Below are positions 44,011-55,561 of a stretch of DNA of 64,000 nt, one piece after another. How positions within the stretch are numbered: the first letter of the stretch is position 1; each line of letters starts with the position of its first letter. The notes below the pieces were generated by a model, which was not told the DNA's origin, made no database searches, and saw nothing but the letters and a program-made list of their open reading frames with translations. The stretch comes from Cryptomeria japonica (lineage: Eukaryota > Streptophyta > Pinopsida > Cupressales > Cupressaceae): the NCBI RefSeq assembly GCF_030272615.1, contig NC_081410.1, forward strand, positions 257,719,533 through 257,783,532. The letters are read 5' to 3'. The translations under genes were made by a program, and so were the position numbers.

Positions 44011-44265
44011 CATTGATAGGAGAGGTCTATTTGATTACCAATAGGATAGGCTAAGATGAACCCACCTATCTGATAAGAGTTTATGATCGAAACTCCCAAT
44101 GGATAGCATGATTGACATCATGGATAGGGGCTCAATGAGATTGATTAACATCTCACATTTAGCTTATAGAATATTTTTTGATTAACTCATGTTGATTGAT
44201 CCATTTGATAGATAGAACTAATATGGTGTTGATATTGTGATGTATTAGGTGTGTTGATGCTTCAG

Positions 44266-45350
44266 GAGTGATACCCGAAGACATTGGCTATGCGAGGAGT
44301 GCTTACTAATGGTGATAGGACTGTTATTGTTGCATGTGGTTTGTCGCACATCTTGTTCATGCCTTCCTATCAAAAAAATAGGGCCTTGTTGACTGCATTA
44401 GCGGAGAGACGACATAGCAAGCATAACACCTTTCATCTACCAATCAGAGAGATCATGGTGACACCCGAGGATGTGTATAGGATACTATAGATCTCGATCA
44501 CCAGAGAGTTGGTAGAGTATGATGTGGAGGAGCAGGGTGGGACTAATGCATTATGGGAGGCATTTTCTGATCTGCACCTCAATGGTTATTCAGTTGCATG
44601 GAAGGACATGGTGGATCAGTATGCCCCACTTTTGTCTATACTAGGAGGTTTGATTGGTGGCTTCCTTTTCCCAGATAGGAGATCACATAGGTTCTCAGTT
44701 AGATGGTGGTGGATACTTTGATAGATGGTGAGACAGTGGACATGATATGCATGGGGGATCTGTGTGTTGGCCCACTTGTACCATGAGCTACACTAGGTTG
44801 TATATAATGAGGGTGTCAGCTTAGTAGTGGGGGTCACATTATTGCAAATGTGGGCCTGGGAGCACATAGAAGAGTCTCGCCCAGTAGTAGAGAGATCATG
44901 ACCAGTCGAGCTACCCTATTTATTCATGTATCGATAGGCAACTTCCCAGCCCATGCTCAGGAAGTTGGAATACTGGAGACGGGTCCTAGATGACATAGAC
45001 TCAGTGGTTTGGTGCCTTTACAAATATTATGAGGCTTGGGTAGAGGATGTGACAGAGATCCTTATCCTATTTTAGAGTCAATACTTGACAGGGAGGACTC
45101 CCTTGAGAGATTCACCTTGCCTAATGTACTCCAACAGTTTGGTCATTCTCAAGCAATGTCATAGGGGATGGTCATCTATGCTCGAGTACACAAGAAGAGG
45201 GTAGATTGGGGTACCCCTTTGGACTTTGATACAACACAGGTTGAGTTCCAGGCTCTTCCTTATGTATGGTGGGATATGAAACTAGGGGTGATGGATCCAA
45301 ATATGATATCTTAGTATGCCCATTATTTGGCAGAGAATCCTTTTCCATGA
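44266..45350 (+). pseudogene. Plant mobile domain (PMD) protein, decayed
   Basis: The frame from about 44284 encodes ACGLSHILFMPSYQKNRALL, then RRHSKHNTFHLPIREIMVT and PEDVYRIL, the hallmark PMD opening, then a TAG (44488) and YDVEEQGGTNALWEAF, SVAWKDMVDQYAPLLSILG and GGFLFPDRRSHRFSVRWWW. After a frame change near 44720 it continues with CVLAHLYHELH, LLQMWAWEHI, RRVLDDIDSVVWCLYKYYE, YLTGRTPLRD and WGTPLDFDTTQVEFQALPYV. PMD proteins related to MAIL1 and MAIN act in gene and transposon silencing; transposon-borne versions are known. Stops and frameshifts make this copy inactive. Confidence 0.82.
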
Positions 45351-46430
45351 TTGATAGGACTGGGGGAGCCAATGTCATCTCTTGAGGAGATAGATGATGA
45401 TGATGTTTAGGGAGGACCTGAAGAACATAGGGGTGGTAGGCAAGGTTGGGGTAGAGGCCAAGGAATGAGAGGTGGAAGAATAGACAAAGCGAGAGGACAC
45501 ATTGGCCCAAAAGGAGATGGAAGAGGTGGGGATGGTGGATTTGGAGGAGTGAGAGGGAGAGGGGGTGGGTGGAGATAGGATCTAGGTCAGGGAGGGCCAT
45601 TGCAGCTAGGGGCCATAGTAGGAGGAGCAGGAGGCGCGAGCGATGAGGGTTTAGAGTCTAAGGAGACTGATGAGGAGGATGAATCTTCTAAGGGAGTCGA
45701 AGAAGAAGGGCAAGGAGGTTATGGGTGGGATGGGAAGGGTTGGATATGATGATGAGGAGGAGGAGGAGGACCCACAACCCTTGGTTAGGTGGAGGAGGAT
45801 AGAGATGCTACCCCCATCTTCTCCCATATAGGTCAGCGTAGTGCAGGTCCTACCATCATAGAATCCATAGCCACTAGTGGTTCAGAGTGTGCCCCCTCAC
45901 CAGCACCAGGTGCAAATAGTTGCTTTGCAGACTATGGTGCAGAGTTTGTAGATCCAGTTGGTTCAGGCATAGTGATGGATAGCTTAGCTTCAGGGTGTAT
46001 AGGGTCAGCTAACATAGGCACATACACAGATTGCCTAGCTATAGGGGCAGGTTGCTCAGTTACAAGAACAAGTCGCTCAATTGACAGCTAAGTGTGATAC
46101 AGAGATAGAGTGGTGGGGCCATGTAGAGAAACTTGCAAAGATGATTTAGCAAACTTCTACATAGGTTTTGACTCGAGACACCATCATGGATATCATGCAT
46201 CAGTCCAAGCGGATTGAGCATTAAAAGAGCTTGTATCATTAGGTTGTGCTGCCAGAGTGATGAGCGTCATCGTTCGTACCTAGCTCGCAGTGTGGGGGCT
46301 CTCAGAGACAAGAGGGTGGCTAGGGGGTTACGAGGCCTAGGAGAGATCTTGGTGGTGATGATACAGGTGTCAGTCCAGCAAGTGGGGGTGGTTCAAGTGT
46401 CAGGGCTACAAATTTAGGAGGCAGTCATTC
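45351..46430 (+). pseudogene. Gly/Arg-rich and coiled-coil tail of the PMD protein
   Basis: Continuing the PMD gene in broken frames: an acidic spot (EEIDDDD), then RGGRQGWGRGQGMRGGR and GGDGGFGGVRGRGGG, then an acidic stretch DEEDESSKGVEEEG. Further on, LQAQVAQL-type heptads (GCTCAGTTACAAGAACAAGT at 46050-46075) precede a basic end. RGG-like tails bind RNA and coiled coils multimerise; both roles here are inference. Confidence 0.5.
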
Positions 46431-46983
46431 CTAGATTGTGCTTTATGATGTACTTTTGGCTCACGTGGATGAGATGATGTATACTTTGATACGCTTTTGA
46501 TCATTTGATATGATGTATGTTTGATCCTTTATGATATGAGGTATAGGATTGATCTTGGATAGTGATGATCCTGATCTCTTGTTGATGCACATTTATTGTT
46601 TGATATGATATTCAGGGACATTTGGACATTATTCTTTCTTTTGATCCCTTCTGACATGTATCAGTGATTTTCCATTGGATCGACATGGGTCACATATGCA
46701 TGATGATATGATACTAGACATGCTTATGCATGTAATGGATGCATTTACTTTGATGATATAGATGCTTTGATGTGCATGTCTATATGTATTTGCAGATGAT
46801 CTCTATGTGATATGTGTGATGATGTGATTTATGATGAGATAATCGATATGTTTTGAAGGTGGTATATGCTTATATGATGATTGTTTACTATAATGTAGAT
46901 GTTTATGATATGCAAATGAGTTGATGATATGGATTCTATATGTGATGAATGTATGTTATATTATCCTCTTGGGATGCAATGTA
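46431..46983. other. GATATG-rich non-coding 3' region of element G
   Basis: No coding frame. ATGATATG and GATATG variants recur densely, and the same texture resumes at 54828 beyond element H. Confidence 0.5.
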
Positions 46984-46988
46984 TGTGT
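46984..46988 (+). repeat. Target site duplication TGTGT (left of element H)
   Basis: It matches 54823-54827 exactly. Confidence 0.88.
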
Positions 46989-48123
46989 TGTTAGGCCCAA
47001 TATGGAAAGCTAATGTACTGGGAGGGGAGGGGTGAGTCAGTACTCCAAAACTTTTCTTCAATAATAACTTTACTGTTATGCATAAACTGAATAGTGCAGT
47101 AACATAATATAAAGCTAAAACAAATAGCTAAAAATCATACATGATTCACTCCATAACACATATATTTTAGTTATGCAGAAACTCTTGGTTAGAGAGAAAA
47201 ACTATGGTGGGGATGGCACCCACAACTTCACTACTACAATAATAAAGAGTGCTCAGTTAGAGCTACATGTTTAGCTATTTCTGATAGCTTACCCTGTTAG
47301 GAGTAACAAGATTTGTTAGATCTACCTTGCTAAAGGATTTCACAACACTTCATCTAAATGATGCACCTGGTTAGAGGCTTTACAATTTATAGACTTGATT
47401 AGAGTCTTTTACCCTGTTAAAGGTTTCTCTTACAACTTCAAAATATTACAAAAAAATCATTACAAATATCTGCAACTTTACATCTGGAATGTTATACCAG
47501 ATTCTATGTGCTCAGAATAAGTTGCCTTGCTTATAGCATACCTTGGTAACCCATATAGTAACTCGATAAACCCTTTTGTTTACTCTGTTCTTCGACTATT
47601 CTCTGAAAACCTTCTCGGTGACCTCTGTGTCTCTGTAACAATCTTCTTACACTCATCCACACACACACACTTTTTAATTCTTAACTCATGCTGTATAAAT
47701 AGATCTCTTATAATGGTGATCCATTCATTGCTTCAATCTTACAAATATGATTTATCAAATGAATAACCATGCAAATTATTTCATTGGTTAGATGACCTCA
47801 AAATCATACACAATCTTTAAGTACAATTTCCAATGTGATAACGGTTAGATGTGCCTCGATCTTGTAACATGTTTTCATATGTATGACTAGGTTCAATGAA
47901 TCTGGTAACACATTTCACTCAGTGGATATCAACTCAGTGTGTCATCTTTGTTGCTCGGTAGACATGAAATGATACTCGGTAGACAGCTCGGTGTATACTA
48001 CGTTTTGAGAATACTTTCTTCAATAACCGACTAGACTGTGCATACCGATTGAATATCTCGGCTGACTAGAGTATATAGAATAACTTTGACATGAAACTAA
48101 TGGCAACTTAATAAGTAGTAACA
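46989..48123 (-). repeat. 3' LTR of element H (1135 bp)
   Basis: Complement of TGTTACTACTTATTAAG...CCTAACA. It contains the pyrimidine box (47018-47042), CCCTGTTAAAGG-type motifs (47280-47430), a (CA)n tract at 47655-47670 and a TATTTATA box near 47690-47700 on the minus strand. Confidence 0.94.
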
Positions 48124-48136
48124 ATCTCCCCTTTTG
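48124..48136 (-). promoter_or_regulatory. Polypurine tract of element H
   Basis: The complement reads CAAAAGGGGAGAT immediately before the LTR start. Confidence 0.88.
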
Positions 48137-48502
48137 ACATTAATTGAGATGTTTGACAAAAACTACTTTCAAAGTTATAACTCAATAATCTATATACTTG
48201 CAAAATTTGACTATGCTGACAGTATATACAATAGTAAATAATATAATATATCTAGATATACTCCCCTTATCCATATACTATACAAAACTTTGATTTTGCA
48301 TGCTTGGTGATTTGTTCTATGTGCTTTGCTTACTGTACTGTATACTGCTCGGTGCACTGCTCTTGGATACTCTACTTGCTCTACTCGGTATACTCCCCCT
48401 GTACACTATACTCCTTTTGTTTGATTTATGCTACACTCCCCCAATACTATATCACTCTAATACTATAACATATTACTCCCCCTTTTTGACAAACATTAAA
48501 AC

Positions 48503-51500
48503 TTAATTACCATTCGGGGGTGGTAATTGGTCAAAAATGGATTTGTACTTAGTCCGGGCTTCGGTGAGAGCGATAGAGAGGGCATTCTTTGCACTGTCCA
48601 TTAAATAATTATGTGCTTGAATATCAGCCAATAATGATATTAAGCCATCTAGAGTGCTTCCTTCTTGTGTAGTAGATAAGGAGGTGGCTCGGTTGATCTA
48701 TTCTTGGACAGATGAAAGATGAGGAAGGAATAATGTGTGAAGTGTCATTATGTCCATCCAAATCTTGTGTTCTTCATTTCTTAGGTCCAATTGTTGAGCC
48801 ATGAGCTGTTGTAGCTTTGTATAAAAATTCTGAACTGAATTTGGCTATGTGGTCAACTTGCTTGAGAGATCGGTGATCTCTTTCTCAATTGCCTCTGTTT
48901 TATTCTTAATGTCTTTAATGAATAAAGAAAATGTGCAGAGTTTATTAAATAAATAAAGAATGTGCTTGAGTTGAGGAGTCAACTCAGCAATAAATTTGAC
49001 AAGTTTAACTTTGCCAATAGCTATAGTTTTCTGTACCTCTTCTATCATTTTTGCAGTGAGCTCTTTGTCTTTTAGCTTGCTCAAATACTCTGATGCATCT
49101 ACTCCAGATGTCTCTATCTTTGTTAGGAGTTCATCCAGTTGAATGTGGATGGATGCATCTATTGATACTATAGCTTCAGGTAGCATATCTATTAAGAGTT
49201 CTTTCACCTTCTGAAGTACTTTATTTTTCTTTTGAATGGCCATTTGCTTCACTTGTTCGGCCTTTGCTTTGCATAGTTCACTAAAATCAATGAGTACTTG
49301 CCCCTTGAATTTTGATATGTCTACATTGGGAAACACTATTGGTTTTGACAAATCAACTTTAAAACTATTCTTTTTCATCTTCTTTTCTTTACCTTTCACC
49401 GATGGAACTAAGACAAAGGCTTGTGAGGCTTGATGACCCTTGGTAGGTTGCTCAGTAGAGGCAACACTTTGATCGGTTTCTTTAGCCTCTGTAGAGTCCT
49501 TTGGTGTCTCAGTTTCAATATTCGTAGTGCTAGAAGGTGCTTGAGATGTCTATTCTTGAGTAGTACCTTCTCCTGTTGTAGACTTGTGACCTTCGGTGCC
49601 TTGCTCCGTGTCATGAGGGGTTTCAGTTGAGATAGGTTGCTTGACTGGTGGATAAGGCTGAACTTGTTCTAAGACTGATTCACTAGATACAAGTTTTGCA
49701 TATGCATTGCCTTCTATCATTTCCTGTTCCAGTGCCTCTGTATCCATGACATCTTCATCTATTTGAATGGTGTCAGCAGGGTCTTTCTTGGTAACATCAG
49801 GATCTTGCTTGGTGACATCAACAATTTCAACTGTAGCTTGCTCACTGGCATCCTTGATTTTAAAAATTTCCTGCCACTTTGCTTTTGTCTCATTTTCAAC
49901 TTCAATATACAGCCCATTCATCAGGTTTAAAGCTCTTTGCTTGATAAGAAACTTTGAATTGTAGGTTGTCAGATGTTCCTTTATTTCAGCTCCTGGCATG
50001 TCAGGAAAGAGATGAACCAGACTTCTCTCTCTGATCTATTTCTTCAAGTCCATTGCATACTTCCACCTATTATCAATATGCAAGTAAAGTTCATTTGGAA
50101 GTGACTTAGCTAGTTCCAATGGAGCTAACCGGAACTTTAGAAGTGTGCAGTTGACAGCTTTTTCAATTTGTCTCTTCTCATCATTATTCCTAGTTTCATA
50201 CTTGACATATCTAAATGATCCAAATCCTCCATATTCTTTCAGATTAGCACAAAAGTTTTCAACACTATGTATATTTACCTTCTTGCTCTTGACAATCTAG
50301 AATTTGCTTGCATCCTCTGATTCGGTATCACTAGACTCTTTTGCCAAAATGAGTCTCTAAGTAGATTTCTTGTATGTCTTTGTTACCTTGGGAGCAGTAA
50401 CACTTTTTGTTTTCTTACTCAGTGAGGCTACAGATGCTCTTGTAATAGGTCTCTTTGGAGGTGGAGTTAGTGAGGCCTTTGATGTGTCTTGTTTCTTTCT
50501 CTTCAACACTTTTCCCTTAGGCAATTCAGTGCTTAGTGTTATTGCTACCTCTTGGGCTTCATATTCCTCTTCGGTAATGGTAATGGTGCCTTTGACAGGT
50601 GTAGAGGAAGAGTCTTCTCTAAATTTCTCTGACAATGACTTTATCATTTTTGTTGCCTTTCTTGTAGCTTTGGGTACTACAATGCTCATTTTTACCTTTT
50701 CCTTTACTTTCTCATAGGTTCCATACCTTAGCTCAGGAGCATGCCTCGGTAATGTAAGAATTGCATCAATTTGCTATTGTGTGATCTCAAAGTCAATTTC
50801 ATAACCCATCGGTGACAAAGATTGAGTCCTCAGTTCCACAACATTCACATAACAGTATTCGGTGTCAACTTCAAAACATATATCATTTTTGTATTTCTCC
50901 ACTAGCTGGGGCGGAATCATATATCTGTTATGCATTTTCTCTTGAAATTTACTGAAGTAGTCATCCATAATATCATTGAAATTATCACCTAACTTCTTGA
51001 TGAAGTCATTTATCTGATGGGTGATTGGTCGGTGTAGTTCCCAAACAAATTTACCAACTGATGGAAAGAATTTTTCAAAATAGAAAAACATGCATACCAG
51101 TAATGATCCAAACTTTAGTGTATTAGTCAAGTTGTTTTTCTTCGGCTTCCTGATGGTGTTCAGATTTTCAAATAGGTTCTTTAGCAACACCTCACATAGG
51201 TCAATTTTCATTCCCTTTTTCACAATTTTGTAGGCCAGGTCTACTGCTGCACAGGGTACATTGTTTTCCCTTGTCAATTGGAAGAAACAGTAGCCCATTA
51301 CTCTAATGGCAAATTTTAGTTCTTCATCTATGACATTGTTCAGTTTCAATACTCTACAATCTGATTCCACTCTGGTTAAACTGATCAATTCCTTCTGTGA
51401 TATCATCTTTTGGGCTCGGGCATGATCATAAATGGGGTAACCAGTAATCAGATAAATGATATCCTTGGTAATCTTAAATGGTTGCTCTTCTAGCCACATG

Positions 51501-51850
51501 AAATCATCGTGAATTCTACTTAGAACAAACTTAACCCACTAGGGTTTGAACACATGGGGATAGGTTAGGGCTTTAGTTAATCCCTTGATCTTGATGTGTT
51601 CAAACTTGCTATTCAATTTACCATCTGTGCACAGCTCATCATAGGTGTCTCTGATTTCAACATGACCAAGTTCTTCAACACGACATTTGGTGAAGAATCT
51701 CACATCTTTGACTAACAACACTCTATCCGGGATGAGTGAAAAGGCGGTTTTGTCATTCGGTTTAGATGCAACTTTGGGAGTCAAAGAGTATTTTAGTGAG
51801 GGCTTCTCTACATTCTTGACAACTATGGGATCTTGGATCTTGGGTGCCAT
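48503..51850 (-). pseudogene. ORF2 of element H: conserved protein of unknown function
   Basis: About 1115 codons from the ATG at 51850 (MAPKIQDPIVVKN). Landmarks: LVKDVRFFTKCRVEELG (51715-51665), VLSRIHDDFMWLEEQPFKI (from 51526), LKFGSLLVCMFFYF, PPQLVEKYKNDICFEVD and LSPMGYEID (to 50792). The middle is basic and proline-rich (KRKKQDTSKASLTPPPKR). A second folded segment near 50100-50280 has FCANLKEYGGFGSFRYVKYE and LPNELYLHIDNRWKYA, which resembles the NEIPNELYKRLEAR part of D. The C-terminus is coiled coil. Stops lie near 51540, 50772, 50355 and 48843, with frame changes near 50020 and 49400. It is the best-preserved copy of this protein here. Confidence 0.8.
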
Positions 51851-52240
51851 TGTAGATTACAGATAAAAGCTAACAAAGGATCCTTAGGGTTTCAGGATTT
51901 TCAAATGACTGACGCTTTATACTTAGCAGATAATGGCAACTAGATAAGATCAGTAAACCAGCTTAACAATGCATTGAGATTGATTTAAATACCTTGAATT
52001 TTCTTTGTAGGAGGTTTGATCACCTTGGGTTCGCTTTTCTCTACTCTCTTAAAAACTTGGTAAGTGTAAATGACCACGAAAATGCTTTTAAGTACACCAT
52101 ATGCCTTATCGGGCTCTGTGTGGGTTAGGTCAAAAACATTAAATGCACTCGGTTCCTCTTTAACTAATTTACTCTCCTTTTTCCATTTTAACCGAGTAAC
52201 CAAACTTCCTTCATTTACCGACTAGACAGGTTTCCTGTAC
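51851..52240. other. Gap between ORF1 and ORF2 of element H
   Basis: Mostly non-coding. A 72-codon frame without ATG (51985-52203, minus) is Lys-rich, ends KPPTKKIQGI and could be decayed ORF1 tail. Elements D and E have similar ORF1-ORF2 gaps of 300-430 bases, probably the leader of ORF2. Confidence 0.4.
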
Positions 52241-53629
52241 TCACTGACTTGACAGTTTTCCTGTATAGTGCTTCAAAAAATTTGGAATAGGTGTACCTAA
52301 CTTGGTAGGTAAGGTGCTTTCTTCATTTGACACAATTTCCTTCTTTTTCCAAATCATCTTTAATTTGTCTTTTATTTCTTTGGTGTCTTTTCTAGGTTGA
52401 TCTTTGCAATCTCCAGCTAAGTGTTCAACTTTGTGACAATGAAAACATGCCATACCAGGATTTCTCCATGATCTTCGGTTGTTCATTCCAAACCTTATAA
52501 AGCAGTTGGCACTTATATGTCCATATCTTCCACAACATTCACACCATATCCTTGTATTGTAATCCCATGGTACTGCAGAATATTGTCGGTAAGGATGTGT
52601 GTGAGTTCGGTAACCTCTAGCATTTGCTTGGTGTGTAGACCACATATAGTTCTTTTGCTTAAGCCAACACTTCTCTGTACTATGTCCATATCTATTGCAG
52701 TTTTTACAAAACCCTTTGAATTTTGCCTTCTGATAATTGTTAACAGACTTTGTCCTACATTGATTAGATGTGTGACCATATTTATTGCAATTGTAACAAT
52801 AACCTTTGGACTTAGTGACATTCGGTTGTTTACCTTTTCTGATTTGGCACATGTTCGCAGTGTGACCTTGATTTCCATAGTAGTTGCAAATAGGCTTCTT
52901 TCTTTTGATGTTATTCTTGTTTCCAGCTTGCTTTGATGATTCTCCTCTCTCGGTAGTATGAATTCTCTTCTCGGTAGAGTCTTTTCTTTTGTAACCAAGT
53001 CCTGCATCTTTGTTGGGTCTTCTTGTATTCAATTGCTCATCCAACATCTTTGATGCTTCATAACTCTTCTTGAGTGTTTCTTTGGATTTCTTCTCTGTTT
53101 CAAGTTCATCGATCAACCTTGATACTTCAAGTTTCAATGCTTGATTCTCATCATTTTTCAGAATTGCTTCATGATGTGCATAACCTAGTTGATCTGACAG
53201 GTTTTGTTGAATTCCAGTCAACCTTGTGATTTCATCATTCTTATCAGATACTAAGACTTCAAGTTGTTGTTTATCTCTTTCTAGATCTCTTACTTTATCC
53301 TTGGTTATCCTCAATGCATCAAGATTTTCAGTCATCTGTGTGCTAAAATGTTCATGTTCTCTTTTCATTGCTTTCAGTTGATCAGCCAGTGCTTTGTTCT
53401 TTTCTTTTAATACTCCAATCATTTCTTCAATTTCTTCAGATATACTATTCTCGGATGATGTCTCAATTTGTTCCACTAACTCTTGAGAGTCCTACAAATC
53501 ATCAGATAATCTTCTTCTTACTTTCAGAGATTTTTGCATTTGTCTTTGCATGTCTCCAATTACTTGATTAGCATGATCCAGTTCTTCTTGCAAATATACA
53601 ATCCTCTGAGATTGTTTATAGCCTTCCAT
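52241..53629 (-). pseudogene. ORF1 of element H: coiled coil plus five CCHC knuckles
   Basis: The frame opens at the ATG at 53629 (MEGYKQSQRIVYLQEELDHA), has one TAG near 53489 and then runs 411 codons. The first 200 residues are coiled coil (KNKALADQLKAMKREHEH; DLERDKQQLEVLVSDKND). Five knuckle positions follow: CNYYGNQGHTANMC (second Cys replaced by Tyr), CYNCNKYGHTSNQC, CKNCNRYGHSTEKC, CECCGRYGHISANC and CFHCHKVEHLAGDC (Gly replaced by Glu). A basic tail (KLKMIWKKKEIV) ends the protein. Architecture is as in D and E, but the sequence is diverged. Confidence 0.86.
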
Positions 53630-53677
53630 TGATAAGATCTTTCTCTTTAGGCAGTTAAACCCTTTTCCAAGATTCAA

Positions 53678-53689
53678 GCTCTGATACCA
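53678..53689 (-). promoter_or_regulatory. Primer binding site of element H (tRNA-Met)
   Basis: The complement reads TGGTATCAGAGC, two bases from the LTR end. Confidence 0.94.
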
Positions 53690-53691
53690 AT

Positions 53692-54822
53692 TTTTAGGCC
53701 CAATATGGAAAGCTAATGTACTGAGAGGGTAGGGGTGAATTAGTACTCCAAAACTTTTCTTCAATAATAACTTTACTGTTATGCATAAACCGAATAGTGC
53801 AGTAACATAATATAAAGCTAAAACAAATAGATGACAATCATACATGATTCACTCCATAACACATATATTTTGGTTACGCAGAAACTCTTGGTTAGAGAGA
53901 AAAACTACGGTGGGGATGGCACCCACAACTTCACTACTACAATAATAAAGAGTGCTCTATTAGAGCTACATGTTTAGCTATTTCTGATAGCTTACCCTAT
54001 TAGGAGTAACAAGATCTATTAGATCTACCTTGCTAAAGGATTTCACAACACTTCATCTAAATGTTGCACCTGGTTAGAGGCTTTACAATTTATAGACTTG
54101 ATTAGAGTCTTTTACCCTATTAAAGGTTTCTCTTACAACTTCAAAATATTATAATAAAATCATAACAAATATCTGCAACTTTACATCTGGAATGTTATAG
54201 CAGATTCTATGTGGTTAAAATAAGTTACCTTGCTTATAGCATACCTCGGTAACCCATATAGTAACTCGGTAAACCCTTCTATTTACTTTGTTCTTCGACT
54301 GTTCTCTAAAAACCTTCTTGGTGACCTTTGTGTCTCTGTAACAGTCTTCTTACACTCATGCACACACACACACACTTTTTAATTCTTAACTCATGCTATA
54401 TAAATAGATCTCTTATAATGGTGATCCATTCATTTCTTCGATCTTACAAATATGATTTATCGAATGAATAACCATGCAAATTATTTCATTGGTTAGATGA
54501 CCTCAAAATCATACACAATCTTTAAGTGCAATTTCCAATGTGATAACGATTAGATGTGCCTAGATCTTGTAACACGTTTTCATATGTATGTCTAGGTTCA
54601 ATGAATCTAGTTACACGTTTTACTCGGTGTGTCATCTTTTCTTCTCAGTAGACATGAAATGATACTCGGTAGACAACTCAGTGTATACTACGTTTTGAGA
54701 CTACTTTCTTCAATAACCGACTAGACTGTGCATACCGACTGAATATCTCAGTAGAGATAATCGACTAGAGTATATAGAATAACTTTGACATGAAACTAAT
54801 GGCAACTTGATAAGTAGTAACA
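53692..54822 (-). repeat. 5' LTR of element H
   Basis: It aligns base for base with 46989-48123 with few changes. The first dinucleotide has mutated from TG to TT on the plus strand. Pyrimidine box at 53717-53743. Confidence 0.94.
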
Positions 54823-54827
54823 TGTGT
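54823..54827 (+). repeat. Target site duplication TGTGT (right of element H)
   Basis: It matches 46984-46988. Confidence 0.88.
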
Positions 54828-55561
54828 TTGTGATATTAATGAAATGCACATGTGATTTTGATATGAAAATGCCCCTAACACGCTCCTTAATTTTTTTTAT
54901 GATGAGATGATAAATGCTTGTGTAAAATGTACTAATGGTAAAGATATGATGTGATCAATGATATGCAACTAAATGCATTATTAAATGATATGGTAAATGA
55001 TAATGATATGAAATGCAACTATATGTTCTTTAATAAAGATGTGATATGAACAATGATATGATATGCCACTACATATTCTTTGATAATGATATAATAATGA
55101 GATGTATCTTGAAAAGGAGATGCAAAACTAACATGATAATGCAATGAGATACAAACTGATACTAATACAACTTTTAAATGATATTAACCAACCAACAATA
55201 TGTAGCTAAGTGGATATGACTAATTAATGCAACTAAATGTAAGAAAATATGATATGAAATTATCCCTCATTGCCAATATAGTCATCCTTGTGATCAAGTT
55301 TTATAGTGCTTCATTTTTATAATCATTGAGCCTTGGATATGTTGAAAGTTTTGTATTATGGGAAAAAAGGTTTTGAAGGGACCCTGAAACCCTTTACATC
55401 ATATTACAAAAGATAGATCAAATAGAGACAAAACATAACAAAATTAGAGCAAAAACAACCAAACAGGACTAAGAGACAACAAAAGATAAACAAAAGACCT
55501 CTCAGCCCATAAAAACAACAAAAGGCCAACAAAATTACAGCACAGAACCAGCAACAGAAAA
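54828..55561. other. GATATG-rich continuation of element G, then untranslated tail of gene Y
   Basis: 54828-55260 repeats the ATGATATG texture seen before element H. From about 55330 the sequence looks like the 3' trailer of the minus-strand protein Y. Nothing else is supported. Confidence 0.4.

Larger units (their letters stand above)
42958..44265 (+). other. Putative intron of the PMD gene, containing two minisatellites
   Basis: It runs from GTAAGT (42958) to TGATGCTTCAG (ends 44265). Inside are a degenerate GCGCATATG array (43079-43325) and a GATATGGGTCAACTTTGATTT-like array (43630-44010). Splicing is inferred from site consensus only. Confidence 0.35.
41735..46988 (+). mobile_element. 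Element G: gypsy-type LTR plus captured plant-mobile-domain gene
   Basis: An LTR-like block (41735-42368) is followed by TTTTGCCCCTCTTTGAAG, a short exon-like segment, a putative intron with minisatellites, a decayed PMD gene with a Gly/Arg-rich tail, and a GATATG-rich 3' region. The 3' region is cut at 46988 by element H and resumes at 54828. No pol gene is seen. The far end is unclear, probably near 55330. PMD genes are known both as host genes and as passengers of plant transposons; the adjoining LTR-like block suggests the latter here, by inference. Confidence 0.5.
46989..54822 (-). mobile_element. Pol-less two-gene LTR element H (7.8 kb, youngest looking)
   Basis: LTRs 46989-48123 and 53692-54822 differ at few positions. 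Perfect TGTGT duplications flank the element, and the tRNA-Met primer site and purine tract are in place. On the minus strand it carries ORF1 (52241-53629) and ORF2 (48503-51850), with no protease, integrase or RT. ORF1 has a single stop. LTR sequence is unlike D or E except for shared R-U5 blocks, so it is a third family of the same design. It sits inside the 3' region of element G. Confidence 0.94.

Noticed and set aside
45172-45600. Minus-strand 142-codon frame rich in Leu, His and Pro
   Set aside because: It is the antisense of the Gly/Arg-rich tail of the PMD gene; composition explains the open frame.
47655-47672. Independent CA microsatellite
   Set aside because: The same tract is present at the matching place in the other LTR of element H (about 54358-54376), so it came with the element.
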